Of a stretch of DNA of 64,000 bases, positions 58,559-64,000 are shown one piece after another. This DNA is from Siphonodentalium dalli. Lineage: Eukaryota > Mollusca > Scaphopoda > Gadilida > Siphonodentaliidae. The DNA is taken from assembly GCA_032622095.1 (NCBI GenBank), contig CP136065.1, positions 62,665,094 to 62,729,093 of the forward strand, written 5' to 3'. The notes below the pieces were generated by a model. It saw only the letters and a list, made by a program, of their open reading frames with translations. It ran no database searches and had not been told where the DNA came from. The position numbers and the translations under genes are program-made. Position 1 is the stretch's first letter. Each line of letters opens with the position of its first letter.

Positions 58559-58722
58559 TTATGCTGTGGAAAAGTAAGGAAATAAAACCTAAGTAAACCT
58601 GGTCCAGGGGAGGGTTTTGCTCGTTCACAACAGGAAAATAAAGTGCAGTTAAATGGCTGTTTAATCATAAAATAAACTACCGAAAATAAACATAATGTGA
58701 AGGTGGGAGCATCAAAACCGCC
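58557..58722 (-). repeat. split direct repeat B1
   Basis: Starts ATTTATGCTGTGGAAA on the plus strand, overlapping A2 by two bases, and contains CCTGGTCCAGGGGAGGGTTT. The second copy is at 57955-58121. Confidence 0.9.
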
Positions 58723-58748
58723 ACATGGATCAAAACCTTAAAGTTTGA

Positions 58749-59147
58749 TCACAGCCCCACCCAAAATACACATTTGACCTGCAAACGCCGCACCAGTCGC
58801 CTGGCTAAAACCAGCAGTTCTTCCGCCGCCTGTGTGGCATCCAAAGAGGGGTTGCCCAAATCATTCCCCCCGACCTGTAGAATCACAATCTGAGGCCGAA
58901 AATTCTCAGCTCGCGACCAAAGATCATCCCGTAATTGACGGGCCGTAGCTTCGCCCACACCCGAAATGCGGATGTCTAATGGGGAGGCAACCTGTAACAA
59001 CCCAAAATCACCGGCGTAATTAAACTCAAAACTAGGGTCACGATTAAAATATTCCGTGCCCAAACGCCGGACATAGCTATCACCCCAAATTAAAACACGA
59101 ACAGAGTCAGCACCAGCCATCCGTACATTAATAAAGACTTGAAACAA
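58749..59147 (-). pseudogene. SGNH-hydrolase-like ORF, C-terminally truncated, in a YR retrotransposon
   Basis: 132 codons. The likely start is Met10 (59120), giving MAGADSVRVLIWGDSYVRRL. Residues 21-24 (WGDS) fit SGNH block I with Ser24 as the nucleophile. GVGEATARQL (63-72) fits the block II glycine region, and VGGND (92-96) fits block III with its Asn. The block V Asp-x-x-His is absent because the frame ends at FWVGL, 26 bases before repeat B1. Full SGNH domains are longer (about 180-200 residues), so this copy has probably lost its C terminus and catalytic dyad. In Ngaro-type elements such hydrolases accompany RT and recombinase. Their role there is not established. Alternative: an esterase remnant from another retroelement class. 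Confidence 0.7.
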
Positions 59148-59274
59148 ATTAGCGACAGCAAGAATACGCCATTGTTATCGCGTGCCCGGCAGCGACTCGG
59201 GAGTTTACTAACTAAAAGAAACGATAAATATGACAAAGTTACCGCAATTAACAAGCTGCTAATAAAGTAAAAAT

Positions 59275-59544
59275 GTTTTAAAAGAATAAAAGCTGGTGCT
59301 GAAACTTACGTGTAATAAAGAAGGACTAATTAGCCCTACATAATAGGGTTTTTTTTAAGAGCAAAAAATAAAAACAACCCTGTTGTATTTCTTTGATCGA
59401 GCGACCGACGAAAACGTCACAGGTAAAAACAGAAGTGTACAGCAGCCAATCAAAAGTCAGGTAACCCTACGGTCACGATCAGAAAAGGCTGTCAAAACTA
59501 ACTTATCCCATCACATAAAACCGGCTATTAAACATAGCCTGCAT
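59275..59544 (-). repeat. split direct repeat A1
   Basis: Outer copy of the 270-bp repeat. It lies upstream of the hydrolase ORF on the minus strand. Confidence 0.9.
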
Positions 59545-59699
59545 ATATGATGAAAATACCTCTTTCCACAAAAGTCTGCTCCGACATTTAATTTAGCTAA
59601 ACCAAACAAAGAATCACAGAAACTCCACCAAATGGAGAAGCTACCAAAGCAACCATAACCCATATAGCAATATACTCTGGAAGTCACTACACCAAGCAC

Positions 59700-59865
59700 C
59701 ATAAAATCACAAAATCATGCTTGTAAATATGTTCAGCTGTCATCTTGTAAATTTGTTTTTAGTCTTAATAGTTTGTATTGGGAGAGGGGCTTCATAAGTA
59801 AAAAAAAAACTTGTGCCCCGACCCCGTTTGTATTATATGCAAATAAAATACGTTTCAAGTCAAGT
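59700..59865 (+). mobile_element. probable LINE 3' end
   Basis: GGGAGAGGGGCTTCATAAGT, an A run, CTTGTGCCCCGACCCCGTTT and then TGCAAATAAAATACGTTTCA look like a LINE 3' untranslated end with a polyadenylation signal (AATAAA at 59841). No reverse transcriptase remains. The family was not determined. Confidence 0.5.
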
Positions 59866-60447
59866 CAACACAGATTTTACGATCTGTTACCAACAGTGAT
59901 AACTCATTATTCGTTACAACCACAATGCTAAAATTGCGACCCAGTGGGTCTTTCGTTGTGGCCAATTTAATAATCACAATGCCACATGATTGCATGCGTT
60001 ACCATGAGACTTGCAGATTGCGCACATTAAAATCAATTTTTTTAGTTATGGTAGACACGCCTGATTCAACCGAACCTTATTCCGGTCTAGTAGTAAACTA
60101 CCTACATTGTGTAATGTATAATACAATCATTGGTTTCTGTGTGAAGTTTTGTTTTATCCAAACTAGCTTTTATAAAGTTCACTAATTTCGCTAAATTCAC
60201 TAAAACGTCACCTATTCCTAAATATTACATATTAGTCTAAGCTTGTGACGCTCAAGTCCGTTGCGTTTGTAATATATCGTCGCCTATCTTATGTCACTAA
60301 ATCCTTTTGATTTGGTAAGATATTGTCGCTTATCTAAAATATAAAATCCGTTGGTTTGGTAATATATCGGTTTGGTAAAATATAAAATCCGTTTGTTTGG
60401 TAATATACATGTATAATCGCCTATGTTATGACACTGACATCCTGATT
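59866..60447. other. no gene; small local repeats
   Basis: TTTGGTAATATA(T/C) and AAAATATAAAATCCGTT(T/G)G recur between 60335 and 60405. Confidence 0.5.
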
Positions 60448-60556
60448 ACAAGGTCAATGTAAATGGTGTTATGCCAATGCATTCTCTTATGGGAGCTCTA
60501 TGTGAGATAAATGCATTGGTACGTGGTTCACGCAATATTTCAGGAAGTTCCAGTAA
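60448..60556. mobile_element. relative of the piggyBac-like MITE interior, shortened
   Basis: GGTCAATGTAAATGGTGTTA, GCCAATGCATTCTCTTATGG and AATGCATTGGTACG match the segments at 54535 and 41285. The terminal TTAA ends are absent. Confidence 0.5.
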
Positions 60557-61669
60557 TGGAATGGTTAATCATAACTATCTCCCTTGGTTAATGACTAATG
60601 TTTTTTTTCTTCATAGTTCGTTTTCACTACAATTCCTGTTCTTAAAATCAAGGCTTACTGTCCACAAAACGTTATTCGGTATAATGGAGAAGTATCTGAC
60701 ATCAATACCGGCCCCGTCTTATTCATGTTTTCTGTGTTCTATGTCTATTGTTTTCTTCTCGCGGTGTTTATTGTTTCCGTTCGTTCTGACGTACGTTTAG
60801 TCTTTCTTACAGCCATCACCACGATACCTCAACCGCAGCTTCAGCATTGTGGACCGTAGGCTATTGTCGTCCTTTGCAATATGATACGTATACCACGACA
60901 CATTTAATGTGTTAATAATCATTATTAGTATTGAATTTTGCCATTTATATTGTAAACGCAGGATAATCATTCCAGTTAAAGTCAACTTTCTGACCGAGAA
61001 GCTCTACAATAACGTTTGAGCAATGTTCGTCGCATCCATAATTATAATGTATTTTAACAATAATAGCTGCTACTGAAAACAACGTAACAAACGCGAATAT
61101 GAGAACAAGCATCTACCAATGTCCATATTCTTCAGCTAACTTAACTCTCTGATTGGGACACTTCGTACTCATATCGATCAACCGTGTTGATATGACCATT
61201 CATGGTCCAATGATTGACACGACATAGTGACAGTTGTTGTACAAACTGTGACAATTCTTATATAATTATGACAAATTAGGCGGGTACAACCCATTTTAAT
61301 TGACCACAAGTCTGAAACCCGTTTTGTCTGACTAAATTTAAATAGTATCAGCGAATATTATGTTGTTTTGCGATAACATTGGTTATAATCATGGAACATT
61401 CAGTGTGATATGCTGAAATCTTAAGTCTGCGCAAGGAGTATTATCCAACATTTGTGTGAACCAACTGTACAGTGAGAGACACATCAAAAACTTGATTGAG
61501 TTTTTGCTCATTTGCTCGATGTTGTAAATTCAGTATCTACAGTATCAACTAAAATTATGTTGTTTTGCGATGTAATTTGTGAAATTTAAACTGTTCGCTT
61601 GGAATACAAACCAATCTCAGGATAAACTCGCATACACATTAGATTGTACTGTGACATAAACATCACAAC
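60557..61669. other. no recognised feature
   Basis: Possibly the promoter and 5' region of the exon at 61670. The ORF at 60471-60800 starts in the repeat above and has no recognisable domain. A TTTTGCGAT(A/G) word recurs at 61366 and 61564. Confidence 0.4.
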
Positions 61670-62033
61670 ATGACAGCGTGCCTTCTCTTGATGGAATGTT
61701 TTTGCTTTTCAATTTGTGTTGTTTCCACTGTGGCGTATTGTGGAGAAACATTAGTGGGATTTAACGACGTGCACGATGTACAAACCAAGTTTGTCTTTGT
61801 GAGGAAAACGGACATTGATTTCAATAACAACAGTTTGTCAGTATTCACCATCCGAAGCATGATCGAATGCGTCTCGAGTTGTTTGAGTGAGACCGGGTGT
61901 TGGAGCGTTTTGTTCGATAAGAATGAGCAAACAGTGTATACATTTTAAAACTGAACAAACTGAAGTTATATCTGCGGTCCAACACGTGGAATCTACAGAA
62001 GATGGTGTTATAAAATATGCCGTGATCAACAAG
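61670..62033 (+). pseudogene. first exon of a secreted PAN/apple-like protein, frameshifted
   Basis: The ATG at 61670 opens a frame with a signal peptide (MTACLLLMECFCFSICVVST) and a mature region with C67, C71 and C77 in an IECVSSCLSETGCWSVLFD context. This resembles the start of a PAN/apple domain, common in molluscan secreted and surface proteins. The frame stops after 92 codons (TGYTF-type end, stop at 61946). If the single G at 61925 is ignored, the other frame stays open from there, places a further Cys at the expected position, and reaches a canonical donor AAG|GTACAT at 62033/62034. So the sequence looks like one coding exon of about 364 bases with a one-base insertion. It could be a real pseudogene lesion, an allele or a sequencing error. 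Later exons were not found before 64000. Confidence 0.55.
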
Positions 62034-62870
62034 GTACATGCAATTATCGATTGACTAGTTTACATTTTGTATTGATTGGTCGATAACTACATGATATGGG
62101 CCGTCTTCATTGGAACAGGCATACTACTCCCAACCATAAACATATGTCATGTATAATACGTTGTAGACTCCTTCCCAGAAAGGACGCCCTAAGCATGTGT
62201 TTAGTATCATTAGGAGCCTCGTTCCGGAAATTCTTCCTTGATAATTATATGTTGTTGCTCTGAAAGGAACAGGACGATACGCATTAAGATGGTCTCACAA
62301 CGGTGTCGCATTTTGAGAATTCTGACGCTGTTCGAAAAAACATTCCAGTGTAATTTCAATTTTCTTTTCCCCAGATAATTACGGCGCATAATTATGCACT
62401 TTTGAAACAGATATTTGACTAACGTTCATCTTTGATTGCCCCTGCCAAAGTGTTAATGAATTCAGTTGAATCACTATTTCATGACATTCATTTAATGTTT
62501 GGCATAGAGCAAAGGTACTTGCAAAACATGATGCCGTCACTGACAAATCAACCAATTTTGAGACATTGAAACAGATTGAATTGTTTTTGTACAATTTTAC
62601 GAAACAAATACATCATACCCATGAATCAATTAGTGTGATATTTCTGAGGTTAAATTTTGACTTCTCCAGAGGAATTTGTCAGCCTACTAACAATTCCAAT
62701 GACCGAATTTTATAAAGAGCGTCTATGTTCCCGTCTACGTTTATCGCAGACGATACCTATATAAATCATGCATTTGCCGCATATAGTTTCCCGAGATAGC
62801 AAGCCGCTCTATATTCGTGATAACTTGGAGCTTTACAAACATATGTGCGCTATCTAATTAAACGCATGTA
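62034..62870. repeat. putative intron with a diverged repeat
   Basis: GACGCTGTTCG(A/G)AAAAAA, CCAGTGTAATTTC / CCGGTGTAATTGT and ACGTTCATC(T/A)T recur here (62320-62590) and again at 63288-63460. This indicates two copies of a ~240-bp unit. TAAAGAGCGTCTATGTTCCC at 62713 has an inverted relative at 63800. Confidence 0.55.
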
Positions 62871-63046
62871 CAGTAATGCCCTAAATAATCGACACAACAG
62901 AATTATGGGTACATTTTCAGGATTTAGTCGGAAATATGGCTTGTTGCCATTCATCGGAATGGCAACAAGCCATATTTCCGAGTAAATCCTGAAAAATTAC
63001 CCATAATTCTGCTTGGTTAAGGAGTCGATTATTTCGAGCATTACTG
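62871..63046. mobile_element. TA-duplicating fold-back MITE, full copy
   Basis: 176 bp, flanked by TA (62869-62870 and 63047-63048), with termini CAGTAATGCCC and GAGCATTACTG. Its arms match the copies at 15769 and 40210, with a shorter centre (GGCTTGTTGCCATTCATCGG). Confidence 0.9.
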
Positions 63047-63048
63047 TA

Positions 63049-64000
63049 GTTGCCATTTATTTACTTCATCCGCTGCTAGGGTATTGGTATCAGGCTGCTG
63101 CTGAGATAACATAACATTGCAAAATGTTCACTCCCAAAATGCAACTACAATGCGCAGTTATAGTGATATATTTCTGTTTTTAGTTATACGTTAGCAATTG
63201 AAATATTTCTATTCTGCAAATCATTATTTATGAACCGAACGACACGCTTTCAGATAGTCTCAGAAGTTTGCCACTTTTGGAGAATTCCGACGCTGTTCGG
63301 AAAAAAAACTTTTGCTGTGAATTCCGGTGTAATTGTTGTCTTGAAAATAGCATTTGACCACCGACGTTCATCATTGGATGCCTCTGTTGAAATTTTAATA
63401 AACTAGATGCCGTTTTAGAGAAAAAACATGAGTAATTGAAACCGATTGAATTTTAGTGTATTTTATTACCAAACAAAGTAAGATTTAAAAACTAATTCAT
63501 GAAAGTCATGACACGAATTATACAATTCAAAATATTATCAGTTAGATGAACCCCAGTCACACGTATTTTCGTTTAATTTGACCTAGGTCTGATGTTATTA
63601 GATTAGAGGTGCCCTTTCAGAATATGACCCTAAATTATATAGTATTTTCTATCTCAATCATTAAATTATGAGGAGAAATAAAAGCGAACAAAATGCTTGA
63701 AATCAACACCATTTGTATATATAATCCACACTGTAACGTTGAATAGAATTACAGAAAGATCACAATTCACAATGCCCTTTGTTATCTTTCGTTTATGTGC
63801 GACGGGAACATAGACGATTTTATAAAAGACGGCCAAAACAAATTTTACCAGGCTGAAAAGATTTAAAAATGTGTTAAAATTTGGCAACAGAAATTCCTGA
63901 CTATACTGGGCTCACGGATATGATGCCATTATTTACCGCCATTGAACACGTACACGTGGTGGTTCTTTCTGCGTCAAGTCAGACAATACCAACATGCAGA
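63049..64000. other. no recognised gene
   Basis: Contains the second copy of the ~240-bp unit (63288-63460). The 73-codon minus-strand ORF at 63887-63666 has no recognisable domain. Confidence 0.5.

Larger units (their letters stand above)
57955..59544 (-). mobile_element. non-autonomous tyrosine-recombinase retrotransposon with split direct repeats
   Basis: Two direct-repeat pairs are interleaved. Repeat A (270 bp) is at 59275-59544 and 58289-58558 and differs by about one base. Repeat B (~166 bp) is at 58557-58722 and 57955-58121 with about five differences. On the minus strand the order is A1, coding remnant, B1 directly joined to A2, spacer, B2. This A1-ORF-B1A2-B2 layout is the split-direct-repeat signature of Ngaro/PAT-type YR retrotransposons. 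Reverse transcriptase, RNase H and recombinase are absent. The only ORF is an SGNH-hydrolase-like fragment, a domain known from Ngaro-type elements. The near-identity of the repeats points to recent activity. Confidence 0.8.

Noticed and set aside
60471-60800. 109-codon hydrophobic ORF as a membrane protein
   Set aside because: It starts inside a MITE-related repeat and lacks a recognisable family. The hydrophobicity follows from T-rich sequence.

Overview
This window is animal nuclear DNA, most likely from a mollusc and probably a bivalve. The reasons are: no operons or dense coding; AT-rich intergenic sequence; frequent TACATGTA-type motifs; tRNA-derived SINE heads; Helitron arrays whose bodies are full of AAGGTCAAGGTCA; and a single-exon Toll-like receptor of the kind that is expanded in bivalves. 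The species assignment is an inference from sequence style and was not searched.

Coding content is very low. One convincing gene is present: a Toll-like receptor (LRR ectodomain, one membrane segment, TIR domain) at 47118-49745 on the plus strand. Two isolated exons look coding: a 57-codon exon with a GTGAGT donor at 18841-18670 (minus), and a signal-peptide plus PAN/apple-like first exon at 61670-62033 (plus) that carries a one-base frameshift. A third coding remnant, an SGNH-hydrolase-like ORF at 59147-58749 (minus), belongs to a retrotransposon. Nearly all other long ORFs are translations of repeats.

The rest is a layered record of mobile and tandem DNA. Positions 259-2622 hold a 71-bp minisatellite. 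About 5745-7965 is a tandem array of a ~385-bp unit. 21997-27511 is a head-to-tail array of nine non-autonomous Helitron-like elements of two families, all read on the minus strand and flanked by the expected A and T. Smaller groups of the same families lie at 30773-31607 and 44178-45765, and a plus-strand Helitron 3' end lies at 42524. DNA-transposon derivatives with readable target duplications include a hAT-like element (31700-32843, 8-bp duplication), a piggyBac-like element (40970-41406, TTAA), a TA-duplicating fold-back MITE family (15769, 40210, 42342, 62871 and a half copy at 12675), and a TTAA-duplicating fold-back family with AGG termini (16645, 53267, 56737). 57955-59544 is a compact tyrosine-recombinase-retrotransposon derivative with the split-direct-repeat layout of Ngaro/PAT elements.

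How the parts relate: the receptor sits in a repeat-dense neighbourhood, with a TIR element and a three-copy repeat directly upstream of its exon and a 37-bp minisatellite downstream. The nested and tandem elements suggest repeated local reworking. No cellular pathway or gene cluster can be reconstructed from this window.
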